Assembly (NCBI GenBank): GCA_017609225.1
Contig: JAFCEK010000008.1
Location: 1 to 23,840 of the forward strand
Length of the DNA: 23,840 bases
Reading direction: 5' to 3'
Source: Candidatus Aenigmatarchaeota archaeon
GTDB lineage: Archaea > Aenigmatarchaeota > Aenigmatarchaeia > QMZP01
Under the pieces are notes generated by a model. That model searched no databases. It had not been told where the DNA came from and saw only the letters and a list, made by a program, of their open reading frames with translations. The stretch's first letter is position 1. Each line of letters starts with the position of its first letter. A program made the position numbers and the translations under genes. Below, piece after piece: positions 1 through 6,563 of this stretch.

Positions 1-83
1 GCTTCTGCTGAAGCTTCCATATGATATTCCAAATCCAAAACCAAAACTCCATTATAATCGAAAAATACACCTTTATCTGACAT
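1..83 (-). CDS. HAD-superfamily hydrolase, 5' fragment
   Basis: Only the first 27 codons are inside the window; the gene runs off the left edge. The translation begins MSDKGVFFDYNGVLVLD. The FFDYNGVLV segment matches HAD motif I: a hydrophobic strand, the nucleophilic Asp, and usually a second Asp two residues on. Here that second position is Asn, which occurs in some HAD branches. The ATG is at 83-81. A TATA-like box at 119-128 on the minus strand could drive it separately from the dehydratase operon that ends at 133. The substrate cannot be guessed from this fragment. Confidence 0.6.
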   Translation of the reverse strand, partial: MSDKGVFFDYNGVLVLDLEYHMEASAE

Positions 84-118
84 AATATCACATATTACAT
101 TTGATATTGAGAAAAAAC

Positions 119-128
119 TTTAAATATT
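119..128 (-). promoter_or_regulatory. Candidate TATA box for the HAD-like gene
   Basis: Read on the minus strand this is AATATTTAAA, in the A/T-rich gap between the dehydratase small subunit and the HAD-like gene. It lies about 40 nt upstream of the ATG, so a short leader is expected. Confidence 0.4.
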
Positions 129-132
129 TGAT

Positions 133-519
133 TCAATCCTCTACTATGACCTTATTCTCCACAATCTCAACCTGAGAACCATCCTTTATCTTATTTATAT
201 CAATTTTATCCACGCATGGTATTTCAGAAATAATTGCACCCACCGCAACCACTGTTTCGCATTCTTTGTTTATTATGGCTGCAGGAGCCATACCATTTTT
301 CTTCAACCTGTACATGGTATATGAGCCAACAGTGGAGCCCTTGCCCTGAGGAAAAACCAAAATCTTGCCCTTAATACTCTTCCCCTCAAGAGGATGCCCT
401 TTCTCTGTTATAACTCCTGTATCAGGATCAACACCGCCATAGAAGCTCACACCCTCTGATGAAACCAAGGCCTCCCCCTTAGCATTCCCTCTGAATATTA
501 TTCTACCTTCCATTTCCAT
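133..519 (-). CDS. Phosphomevalonate dehydratase, small subunit (aconitase X swivel domain)
   Basis: This 128-residue protein matches the DUF126/AcnX small-subunit family. With the large subunit it forms archaeal phosphomevalonate dehydratase, which converts (R)-5-phosphomevalonate to trans-anhydromevalonate 5-phosphate. The GKGSTVGSYTMY stretch near residues 58-70 is the conserved Gly/Ser-rich swivel segment that carries the catalytic Ser in this family. Length is typical. The ATG at 519 overlaps the TAA stop of the large subunit by one base (TAATG), so the subunits are probably translationally coupled. An in-frame ATG two codons later (MEMEG) is an alternative start. It is the last gene of the four-gene operon. 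Confidence 0.88.
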   Translation of the reverse strand: MEMEGRIIFRGNAKGEALVSSEGVSFYGGVDPDTGVITEKGHPLEGKSIKGKILVFPQGKGSTVGSYTMYRLKKNGMAPAAIINKECETVVAVGAIISEIPCVDKIDINKIKDGSQVEIVENKVIVED

Positions 520-1694
520 TATCTCACCGCCATGTCAATGCATTTATCCAATGAGCCGAAAAATGTCTTGAAATCATTTCTGCCCCTGCCATAAAAAACT
601 CCCTTGGCAGAGTTTGTAGCTATTGTTTTAAATCTCCCCTTTAATGGGGCCACCACATGGCAGGTATCGCATGCAAACTTTGCCCCTGAATCCTCAATTG
701 TTTTTGAAAAACCCTTCTCATCAGCCAATTTCTTAACAGGCCTTGCCACCCCTATCCAGAGCTCTTTTTTCACTTTTTTCCCTTTCAAAAGCCCTGCTAT
801 CTTTTCAAGCTCCTCCAAGGAACAGTGCGGACAGCCAAGAAAAATGAAATCCACATCCTCAATACCATCATTCATATCATTTATTGCCTTCTCAATATCA
901 TCTCTTAAAACCTTTATTGTTTCCTCAGGCCTTTCATGCTTTTCCGGAGTTATCCCCTCAATATGAAACAATGGTGCTCCCCCAAAGGTAACAATTGAAG
1001 CGCTCAATGACTTCAAGTCATCTGTGCTGGCCTTCCTTATACCATTTATAAGAGGAACCCTACCTTCCAGCTTTTCACCCAAAATCTTTCCAAGAGCTCC
1101 AAACTCTGAGGGGTTTTTTAATTCTGCTTCAACCTCAACCAGAACCTTTGGTTTTCTGTTTTCATCAAGATGATATCCGTATTCAGGTGTCCTGCCGGTA
1201 AGTGCGGATGCTATGCTGCTTGGCCCGCCTTCCTTATTGGTTCTTGCTCCAAGAACAGAATTTGAATATGTTACTGCAGAGCTTTCACCCCAGGCAATAT
1301 GGTCCCCAAATCCTGGTTTGTTTCCAATAAAATAGGGTGTGCATGTACAGGTAGTTTCCACACCCATCTTCTCAAATGCCTTGATAACCATTTTCTGCTT
1401 ATCAGCAAATTCTTTTGGAATACCTAAGACCTCCCAGTTTTCCATATCCATACCAGCAGGATTTAGTGTGGTTTTGACTACAACCTTCCCATCCTTTGCC
1501 ATCTCTTCCAGAAACTCCAAACCAGCATCACCAAGATTATCATAGGAAACTCCAGAAATCTGTACACTTTTTACAGGAATCAGTCTTTTTGCTCCAAAAA
1601 TCTCACCCAAAGCTACAAGAATCTCCATACTCTTTTTTACAGCATTACCCTGCTTCCCTTCAAGCATTTCTTTTTCTTCCTCTGTCAGTTCCAT
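519..1694 (-). CDS. Phosphomevalonate dehydratase, large subunit (aconitase X catalytic domain)
   Basis: This 391-residue protein is the aconitase X (DUF521) catalytic subunit. It carries the iron-sulfur cluster and, with the small subunit, dehydrates phosphomevalonate. Visible landmarks are the TCTCTPY cysteine motif near residues 115-121, the conserved WGESSAVTYSNSVLGARTN segment near 135-152, GCPHCSLEE near 287 and CDTCH near 341. These cysteines are candidate cluster ligands. The ATG at 1694 follows the UbiD-type stop after one base. Aconitase X also includes hydroxyproline dehydratases, but the adjacent UbiX, UbiD and the nearby mevalonate kinase point to the mevalonate role. Confidence 0.92.
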   Translation of the reverse strand: MELTEEEKEMLEGKQGNAVKKSMEILVALGEIFGAKRLIPVKSVQISGVSYDNLGDAGLEFLEEMAKDGKVVVKTTLNPAGMDMENWEVLGIPKEFADKQKMVIKAFEKMGVETTCTCTPYFIGNKPGFGDHIAWGESSAVTYSNSVLGARTNKEGGPSSIASALTGRTPEYGYHLDENRKPKVLVEVEAELKNPSEFGALGKILGEKLEGRVPLINGIRKASTDDLKSLSASIVTFGGAPLFHIEGITPEKHERPEETIKVLRDDIEKAINDMNDGIEDVDFIFLGCPHCSLEELEKIAGLLKGKKVKKELWIGVARPVKKLADEKGFSKTIEDSGAKFACDTCHVVAPLKGRFKTIATNSAKGVFYGRGRNDFKTFFGSLDKCIDMAVR

Positions 1695-1695
1695 A

Positions 1696-3003
1696 TCAAT
1701 CCAAAAATTCCTTTATATTAACCTTGGGAAATTCAACCTTTTCAAAGGTTTTACCCTTCTCTACAACCAATGGTTTTGTCAAATCAAAACCCATCTTATA
1801 GGTCATTTTTGTTCCTGGCTCACCACTTGGGTCAAGACTTGAACCCGGTTCCCTTCCCCTTACAAAAATATCCCTATCTCCCTGAAATCTTGTTGCCATT
1901 GCCCATTCAACATCTAATGGATTTAAAATATCAATATCTTCATCTACAACAAATGCATGCTTTAAACTTGAATGTCCTTCGAAAGCAGCTGCCAATGCCT
2001 TTTTTCCATCATCTTCATTTTGCTTTTTTATTTTTATTATTGCATGTAGCCATGAACAGCCCCCTGGATTTATACTCACATCCAAACATTTAACCCCTGC
2101 TTCATTAACCTTCTTGAATATAGTTGGTTCTCTTGGCATACCCATCAGAATTTTATGCTCAAGGCCCCCTGGTAGCAAGGCCTGCCATATGGCATCCTTC
2201 CTGTGTGTGATTTTTTTAACAGTAAAAACAGGTTCCTGCCTCACGATATCCTGGGTTTCTGTCAAATCAACAAAAGGACCTTCATCAGCCTTTTCATCAA
2301 TTGAAATTGTTCCTTCAATAACAAACTCACAATCAGCAGGAATTAATAGGTCTGAACACTTTGCCTTTACAACCTTTAGAGATTCCAAGCTGTTTGCTAT
2401 TTCTAATTCATCCATGCCTTTTTCCACACTGGTTGCTGCAGCAAGAAGGATGTTTGGAGAATTACCAACACAAACAGCGATATCCATCTTTTTCTGGTCC
2501 TTCAGGAACTGGTCAAAATGTCTATCACTAACAACCCTCACCGAGAATTTATTTTTGTCTATCTGCATCATTCTGTGGAAATCCATATTCTGCCCAAAAC
2601 TTGGATGTTTTGCGATAACAACACCAGAGCTTATATAATTCCCACCATCATTTTGGCAATGAAAAAGAATTGGAAGTTTGTTTAAATCAATCGCATCTAT
2701 CTCAACCTCTTGACATGGTGCATTATTCACAATTTCAGGTTTTGTTGGGTTTTCTATTGCACTAATCATTTTTTGTATAAGTTCTTCAGGTTTTATCCCA
2801 AAATAGGAGGCAATAAGCTCCTTGGTTGAAAAAATATTTCCAACAACCCTAAAATCAGATTCCTTTATTTTGTTAAACAGCACAACATTGTTTTCCAATG
2901 CTTTCAGAAGTCCAGATACATCCAATCTTTTTGATACTGGCCTTTCTATCTTTGTAAGTTTCCCTTCCCTTTCAAGCCTTTCAATAAAACCCCTAAAGGA
3001 CAT
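1696..3003 (-). CDS. UbiD-type decarboxylase (anhydromevalonate phosphate decarboxylase)
   Basis: UbiD-family enzyme of 435 residues. In this archaeal pathway it uses prenylated FMN to decarboxylate trans-anhydromevalonate 5-phosphate to isopentenyl phosphate. The N-terminus MSFRGFIERLEREGKL and the internal EGPFVDLTETQDIV segment are characteristic of the family. I chose the ATG at 3003 rather than the one at 3012. AGGAG on the minus strand lies 8-9 nt before 3003 but directly abuts 3012, and 3003 gives the same TAATG one-base overlap with the upstream UbiX stop seen elsewhere in the operon. Other UbiD enzymes act on aromatic acids; the neighbouring dehydratase makes the mevalonate substrate much more likely. 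Confidence 0.9.
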   Translation of the reverse strand: MSFRGFIERLEREGKLTKIERPVSKRLDVSGLLKALENNVVLFNKIKESDFRVVGNIFSTKELIASYFGIKPEELIQKMISAIENPTKPEIVNNAPCQEVEIDAIDLNKLPILFHCQNDGGNYISSGVVIAKHPSFGQNMDFHRMMQIDKNKFSVRVVSDRHFDQFLKDQKKMDIAVCVGNSPNILLAAATSVEKGMDELEIANSLESLKVVKAKCSDLLIPADCEFVIEGTISIDEKADEGPFVDLTETQDIVRQEPVFTVKKITHRKDAIWQALLPGGLEHKILMGMPREPTIFKKVNEAGVKCLDVSINPGGCSWLHAIIKIKKQNEDDGKKALAAAFEGHSSLKHAFVVDEDIDILNPLDVEWAMATRFQGDRDIFVRGREPGSSLDPSGEPGTKMTYKMGFDLTKPLVVEKGKTFEKVEFPKVNIKEFLD

Positions 3004-3554
3004 TAGCACCATCTCCTAAATTTATTATTCTTTATGCCCAATACATCCAGTATTTTACCTGTAATAAAATTGTATAGGTCATTTAAATTCTTTGGTTTGT
3101 GATAAAAGCCAGGACTTAACGGCATTACAATACCACCATATCTTGCAATTTTTGCCATGTTCTCCAGACATGGGCCACTTAGCGGGGTTTCCCTCACACA
3201 AACCACTAACTTTTTACCTGTTTTCAGCATATTATCAGCTGCTCTTGTAATCAATGTCCCTGAATGCGCATTTGCAATTTCAGACACTGTTTTAACTGTT
3301 GCAGGTATCACAACCATAGCATCCACAAGAAAACTGGAGCTTGATATTGGGGCATCCATTTCATTGTTATCAAAAGACATTGCAGCCAGTTTTTTCAAAT
3401 CCTCAATTTTATAATCAGTTTCTTCTTCAATCAATTTTTCAGCCCACTCACTGAGAACAAGATAAGTCTCAACACCAGATTCCCTTAAAGCTTTTAATAT
3501 CTCAATTCCGTACTGGATGCCGCTTGCTCCACATATTGCAACAATGATTTTCAT
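3003..3554 (-). CDS. ubiX: Flavin prenyltransferase, UbiX family
   Basis: This 183-residue protein matches UbiX. The family joins a dimethylallyl group to FMN to make prenylated FMN, the cofactor of UbiD decarboxylases. The N-terminal nucleotide-binding signature ICGASGIQYG is at residues 7-16 and the length is typical. It is the first gene of the operon and directly precedes its likely client decarboxylase. GGAGATGA lies 5-10 nt upstream of the ATG at 3554, an apparent Shine-Dalgarno site, so this operon seems to have a leadered mRNA. The candidate TATA box, CATAAATAAT on the minus strand (3578-3587), sits at the edge of the two-hairpin repeat. Confidence 0.92.
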   Translation of the reverse strand: MKIIVAICGASGIQYGIEILKALRESGVETYLVLSEWAEKLIEEETDYKIEDLKKLAAMSFDNNEMDAPISSSSFLVDAMVVIPATVKTVSEIANAHSGTLITRAADNMLKTGKKLVVCVRETPLSGPCLENMAKIARYGGIVMPLSPGFYHKPKNLNDLYNFITGKILDVLGIKNNKFRRWC

Positions 3555-3584
3555 ATATTCATCTCCAGATGATCTGTATTATTT

Positions 3585-3702
3585 ATGTTGAACCAGAAAA
3601 CCATTGTTTTCAAACAATGGATGTATGATTCTGGTTCAACAGCTGTTGCCTCGCCAAGAAAACCGCCGACTAAAGTCGGCGGATATACGGAGGCAACATT
3701 AT
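3585..3702. repeat. Two-hairpin dispersed repeat, full copy 1
   Basis: A 118-nt element from ATGTTGAACC to GGCAACATTAT. The left hairpin pairs TTGAACCAGAA (3588-3598) with TTCTGGTTCAA (3629-3639) and encloses CCATTG/CAATGG (3601-3606/3615-3620). The right hairpin pairs TGTTGCCTC (3644-3652) with GAGGCAACA (3690-3698) and encloses CCGCCGAC/GTCGGCGG (3663-3670/3675-3682). A near-identical copy is at 12315-12434 and a shortened one at 5238-5288. Two subterminal palindromes with no ORF resemble palindrome-associated non-autonomous elements of the IS200/IS605 type, but no transposase is present to support that. The right end overlaps the 3' end of the histidine phosphatase gene. Confidence 0.88.
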
Positions 3703-4272
3703 TTTCTCAGTTTTGAATTTACCATCATACTTTAAAATGTTTATACAGCAGTTATTCTGCCTGAAATCCTTTATCCCCATGCCTGTTACCTTTGCTATAA
3801 ATGCCTTGTTGAGCGCGCCATGGGTTATCACAGCAATATTTTTTCCTTTGTTTTCCCTTGCGATATCCTCCATTGTTTTGAATGCCCTCTCGGCAAGCTC
3901 ATTAATGCCTTCAGCGCCCTTTATTCCGGGCATGTCCCTTGTCTTGTCATAAATCCTGTATGATTCAGGATAATGCTTCCTGTACCATGCCTTTGTTTTT
4001 CCGTCTATTATGCCCATTGACCTTTCCCTCAGGCCTTCCATAACAACAACGCCTGCACCTGTTTTTTCAGAAACAATCTCAGCTGTTTTCAAAGCCCTTT
4101 TTTTAGGGCTTGAGAATATCACATCAATACCATGCCTGGCAAGCTCCCTGCCAAGAAGCTCGCTTTGTTTTATTCCCTCCTTGTTCAGCTCAATATCATG
4201 CTGGCCCTGAAATCTCTCCTCCCTGTTCCAGTCGGTTTCCCCATGCCTGCACAAAAAAATAGTTGTCTTCAT
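3670..4272 (-). CDS. Histidine phosphatase (phosphoglycerate mutase-like) family protein
   Basis: A 200-residue protein with the catalytic RHGE motif at residues 9-12 (IFLCRHGETDWN), then FQGQHDIELNKEG and the second catalytic His in AVITHGALNKAF. The family dephosphorylates small phosphorylated metabolites through a phosphohistidine; the substrate here is unknown. I use the ATG at 4272, one base after the mevalonate kinase stop, rather than the upstream GTG at 4284 inside that gene. Co-transcription with mevalonate kinase suggests, but does not show, a link to phosphorylated isoprenoid intermediates. The last codons (MLPPYIRRL and stop) lie inside the two-hairpin repeat. Confidence 0.85.
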   Translation of the reverse strand: MKTTIFLCRHGETDWNREERFQGQHDIELNKEGIKQSELLGRELARHGIDVIFSSPKKRALKTAEIVSEKTGAGVVVMEGLRERSMGIIDGKTKAWYRKHYPESYRIYDKTRDMPGIKGAEGINELAERAFKTMEDIARENKGKNIAVITHGALNKAFIAKVTGMGIKDFRQNNCCINILKYDGKFKTEKIMLPPYIRRL

Positions 4273-4273
4273 T

Positions 4274-5200
4274 CTATCCAACACTTGTTTTCAGAACCAT
4301 AAAGCCTGCATCTTCCATTGCCTTTGCAACCTTCTCCTGCAATTCTTTTCCAGGGGTTAAGGCAACCATCAAGCCGCCTCTCCCTGTTCCTGTCAGCTTG
4401 GCTCCCCAGGCACCGTTATCCTTTGCAATTTTTATTAACTGCTCCAGCTCATCACAGGAAACCCCTATCTTCCTCAGAAGCTCCTGGTTCCTGTCCATAA
4501 GCTCTCCTATTTTCTTCACATCTCCTGCCTCTATTGCAGCCCTTGCATTATTAACAATTTTCTTATATTCCTCCAGAACGCTGTTAAATTCCTCAGGGTT
4601 TTTTTCTTTCCATTTCCTTACATCCTCCACAACCTGTTTTGTATCAGAGCTCAAGCCGCTGTTTCCTTCAACAATCTCCACCGGTCTTTCCATTTTAAGC
4701 TGCTCCACCCTGTTGGGCTCCCCCCTGATGAACCATATCATCCCACCGTATGTTGCGCATGTGTCATCAATACCTGAGGGTGAGCCATGGTATGCCTTCT
4801 CACCTTCATGTGCAGCTTCGTTTATTTTTTTGTTATCAAACCCAAGATTAAAATGCTCGGACAGCGCCCTTGCAAGAGCAGCGCACATGGCAGCGCTTGC
4901 CCCAACACCGCTTGCTGCAACAAGGTTGCCGCTGAATTTTATCCTTATGGGTTTTTCCTCAGGATTTATCCCCATGAATTTCAGAACAAGCTTTACTGAC
5001 TCATCAAACTGCTCCTTTTTCTTTTCCTTGTAGCCTGGGGTTTCAGGCCTGTTATCCACAACCTCAAATCTCTCAGAATCTTCTATTGTAACAATGGTCC
5101 TGTTATTTAGCCCGCATGCTATAGCCGGCGTGCCCGGATAAACAACAAAATGCTCCCCGAACAGAATAACCTTTCCGAATCCATATCCTTCCGAAGCCAT
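4274..5200 (-). CDS. mvk: Mevalonate kinase (GHMP family)
   Basis: This 308-residue GHMP kinase phosphorylates mevalonate to 5-phosphomevalonate, the substrate of the dehydratase encoded at 133-1694. The N-terminal GFGKVILFGEHFVVYPGTPAIA is the classical mevalonate kinase opening. The ATP-binding glycine motif NLVAASGVGASAAM is near residue 90, and the C-terminal GHMP segment AKLTGTGRGGLMVAL contains the third motif. Length agrees with archaeal mevalonate kinases. A TATA-like box on the minus strand at 5221-5229 is about 25 nt from the ATG, so the transcript is probably leaderless. The histidine phosphatase follows after one base. Confidence 0.93.
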   Translation of the reverse strand: MASEGYGFGKVILFGEHFVVYPGTPAIACGLNNRTIVTIEDSERFEVVDNRPETPGYKEKKKEQFDESVKLVLKFMGINPEEKPIRIKFSGNLVAASGVGASAAMCAALARALSEHFNLGFDNKKINEAAHEGEKAYHGSPSGIDDTCATYGGMIWFIRGEPNRVEQLKMERPVEIVEGNSGLSSDTKQVVEDVRKWKEKNPEEFNSVLEEYKKIVNNARAAIEAGDVKKIGELMDRNQELLRKIGVSCDELEQLIKIAKDNGAWGAKLTGTGRGGLMVALTPGKELQEKVAKAMEDAGFMVLKTSVG

Positions 5201-5220
5201 AATAAAAGCTTAACCGTGGG

Positions 5221-5229
5221 ATTTAAAAA
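5221..5229 (-). promoter_or_regulatory. TATA box of the mevalonate kinase gene
   Basis: TTTTTAAAT on the minus strand, centred 25 nt before the ATG at 5200. This is the spacing expected for an archaeal leaderless transcript. Confidence 0.6.
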
Positions 5230-5237
5230 TTTTTGTT

Positions 5238-5288
5238 ATGTTGAACGGATTTCAACATTAGTCAGCGGATATACGGAGGCAACATTAT
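5238..5288. repeat. Two-hairpin repeat, internally deleted copy
   Basis: A 51-nt relative of the 118-120-nt elements. It keeps the left end ATGTTGAAC and the right end CGGATATACGGAGGCAACAT but lacks most of the interior. ATGTTGAA and TTCAACAT (5238-5258) form a perfect 8-bp inverted repeat around CGGAT. It lies upstream of the mevalonate kinase promoter. Confidence 0.75.
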
Positions 5289-5363
5289 ATTTTTTACTAA
5301 AATCCGGAGAACTTGATAAATTGAGTATGCAAAAATTAATTAATAAAAAGCCTCGGGCGGGAT

Positions 5364-5410
5364 TGCCAAAACAGAGCTGCTTTGTTAAACCATTGTTGGC
5401 AGCCAAATTA
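5364..5410 (-). other. T-loop insert (intron-like) in tRNA-Thr
   Basis: A 47-nt insert between A58 and position 59; its removal restores TTCAAAT. Inside it TGCCAA (5401-5396) can pair with TTGGCA (5369-5364). From 5402 to 5359 the sequence matches 44 nt at 7220-7263 of tRNA-Trp with one A-to-G change, which converts an A-U pair of this stem to G-U. The 4-nt complement of the T-loop exon expected in a BHB motif is not there, so the splicing mechanism is open. Confidence 0.72.
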
Positions 5411-5438
5411 TTGAACCCGCGACCTCTGCCTTACCAAG

Positions 5439-5452
5439 GCAACGCTTCCGGC
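5439..5452 (-). other. 14-nt insert (intron-like) upstream of the tRNA-Thr anticodon loop
   Basis: Fourteen extra nucleotides separate the D-arm from a complete anticodon arm. TTGC occurs at both ends, so the junction can slide between positions 26/27 and 30/31. No convincing BHB was found for any of the five registers, so boundaries are approximate. Confidence 0.55.
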
Positions 5453-5495
5453 GCAAAGCTCTACCGACTGAGCTACCGAGGCATGCAAGTGCTTA

Positions 5496-5524
5496 GACGG
5501 CTTGACGCGAAACCATAAGCCGTC
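5496..5524 (-). other. Leader hairpin upstream of tRNA-Thr
   Basis: GACGGCTT (5524-5517) pairs perfectly with AAGCCGTC (5503-5496) around a 13-nt loop. It lies between the TATA box and the mature 5' end, roughly where transcription should begin. It would have to be removed by RNase P or an equivalent. Confidence 0.6.
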
Positions 5525-5540
5525 ATACTATCTATCAGTT

Positions 5541-5552
5541 TAAATATATTAA
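5541..5552 (-). promoter_or_regulatory. TATA box for tRNA-Thr
   Basis: An AATATATTTAAA-type box on the minus strand. It predicts initiation near 5522, which would place the leader hairpin at the start of the precursor. Confidence 0.55.
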
Positions 5553-5565
5553 AAACATTTAGAGA

Positions 5566-6483
5566 TTATAAAAATACCGCTACCCCTGATGAGGCCAGAT
5601 ATCCTGCTGCACAGCCAATTGTTATGAATGGTATTGCCGGATAGAATCTGCCTTTTTTTGCTATAAAAAAGAGAAACAGGAGGGATATTGTAACAAAAAT
5701 TGATATAACAATACCCAGGCCCAGGGCAGGAACCCTTCCTATGCCGCCTGTTATAAAACCCTGCATTGCAACCCCTGCAAAAAGCATAGGGAAAGCTATG
5801 TCACCGCCGCCTATTATGGCTGACTGCACTTTTTTCTCCACAATCCTGCCTTTTTCCATGTCAACTTTTGGTTTTTCTTTGCCGCTGATTTTTTCCAGAG
5901 GGAATGAAAGCCCTGCAAAAAGCCTGGTTTTGTCCAGGAACATTGCCATGTCAACCATATGCCTGGTTTTCCTGACAGCAACTATATCATATACAGATAT
6001 CGCAAGCAGCAGTACAAAAACCCAGAACACATCAAACAGGGGTACAAAAATTATAACAATTCCCGAATAAACCAGAAGCTCTGTTACATTGTGAATTATG
6101 AAATTCCTTCTGAATATTTTCAGGGCTGCCAGCACCAGGGCAGCAGCTAGGGCAGCCAGGGGATTTATAAAAACAGCAAGGCTTATCGTGATTGTTATCC
6201 ATACCCCAAGAAAGAACCATGCCTTCCAGACCCATGCAAGATTGAGTTTTGCTATAACCAGCAGTATTATTGTTGCAATTGCTATTATTATAATAAAAAA
6301 CACAAAGGTTTCAGAGGCTGACATCTCAGGCCTCTCAACCAGTGTTTCGCTGTATTCCACTACTATCTGTCCGTCAATTTCCTCAATATCAGCTATGCTT
6401 CCGTTCACCAGAGCCAGGCCTATAACCTGCGCAAGAAAAAAGAAGCTAACAAGTATGGCTGTTACCTTAATATCATACTTCAT
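5566..6483 (-). CDS. Presenilin/signal-peptide-peptidase-type intramembrane aspartyl protease (A22)
   Basis: A 305-residue multi-pass membrane protein, strongly hydrophobic throughout. It contains the paired aspartate signatures of A22 intramembrane proteases: YD at residues 165-166 (ISVYDIVAV) and GGGD at 225-228 (AIIGGGDIAFP, the GxGD motif). A PAIP near residues 282-285 stands where PAL is usual. The family cleaves transmembrane helices such as signal-peptide remnants. Spacing of the motifs agrees with archaeal homologues. A TATA-like box at 6501-6512 on the minus strand is about 24 nt before the ATG. It is divergent from the Nudix gene, with 80 nt between them. The physiological substrate is unknown. 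Confidence 0.88.
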   Translation of the reverse strand: MKYDIKVTAILVSFFFLAQVIGLALVNGSIADIEEIDGQIVVEYSETLVERPEMSASETFVFFIIIIAIATIILLVIAKLNLAWVWKAWFFLGVWITITISLAVFINPLAALAAALVLAALKIFRRNFIIHNVTELLVYSGIVIIFVPLFDVFWVFVLLLAISVYDIVAVRKTRHMVDMAMFLDKTRLFAGLSFPLEKISGKEKPKVDMEKGRIVEKKVQSAIIGGGDIAFPMLFAGVAMQGFITGGIGRVPALGLGIVISIFVTISLLFLFFIAKKGRFYPAIPFITIGCAAGYLASSGVAVFL

Positions 6484-6500
6484 ATTAATAATTCAGCTGT

Positions 6501-6512
6501 GAAATTAATAAA
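6501..6512 (-). promoter_or_regulatory. TATA box of the presenilin-type protease gene
   Basis: TTTATTAATTTC on the minus strand, centred about 24 nt before the ATG at 6483, as for a leaderless archaeal mRNA. Confidence 0.5.
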
Positions 6513-6563
6513 GAAAGGATTTTCCTGTCCGCATAAAATGGATATAGAATTGAGGATCTTCCC

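Larger units (their letters stand above)
5349..5482 (-). tRNA. tRNA-Thr(GGT), interrupted twice
   Basis: The acceptor stem GCCTCGG (5482-5476) pairs with CCGAGGC (5356-5350), with U73 at 5349 and no encoded CCA. The D-arm is GCTC/GAGC. The anticodon arm is TTGCC-TTGGTAA-GGCAG with anticodon GGT at 5435-5433. The T-stem is GCGGG/CCCGC with TTCAA at 5415-5411. U73, G1-C72 and C2-G71 agree with archaeal threonine identity. A clean 73-nt tRNA results only after removing 14 nt before the anticodon loop (about 5452-5439) and 47 nt from the T-loop (about 5410-5364). A leader hairpin precedes the gene. Confidence 0.88.

Noticed and set aside
3585..3702. Palindromic repeat as a CRISPR array
   Set aside because: Copies are dispersed kilobases apart, each has two different hairpins, and there are no regular spacers or cas genes.
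5431..5457. tRNA-Pro(CGG) reading of the minus-strand tRNA using a 16-nt intron at 37/38
   Set aside because: The BHB-like fold exists, but the resulting loop has C at position 33 and the acceptor has U73. The Thr(GGT) reading gives a standard TTGGTAA loop and threonine identity bases.
5150..5518. 122-codon plus-strand open frame across the tRNA-Thr region
   Set aside because: It runs through the tRNA-Thr gene, the short repeat and the mevalonate kinase promoter, and has no coding signal.
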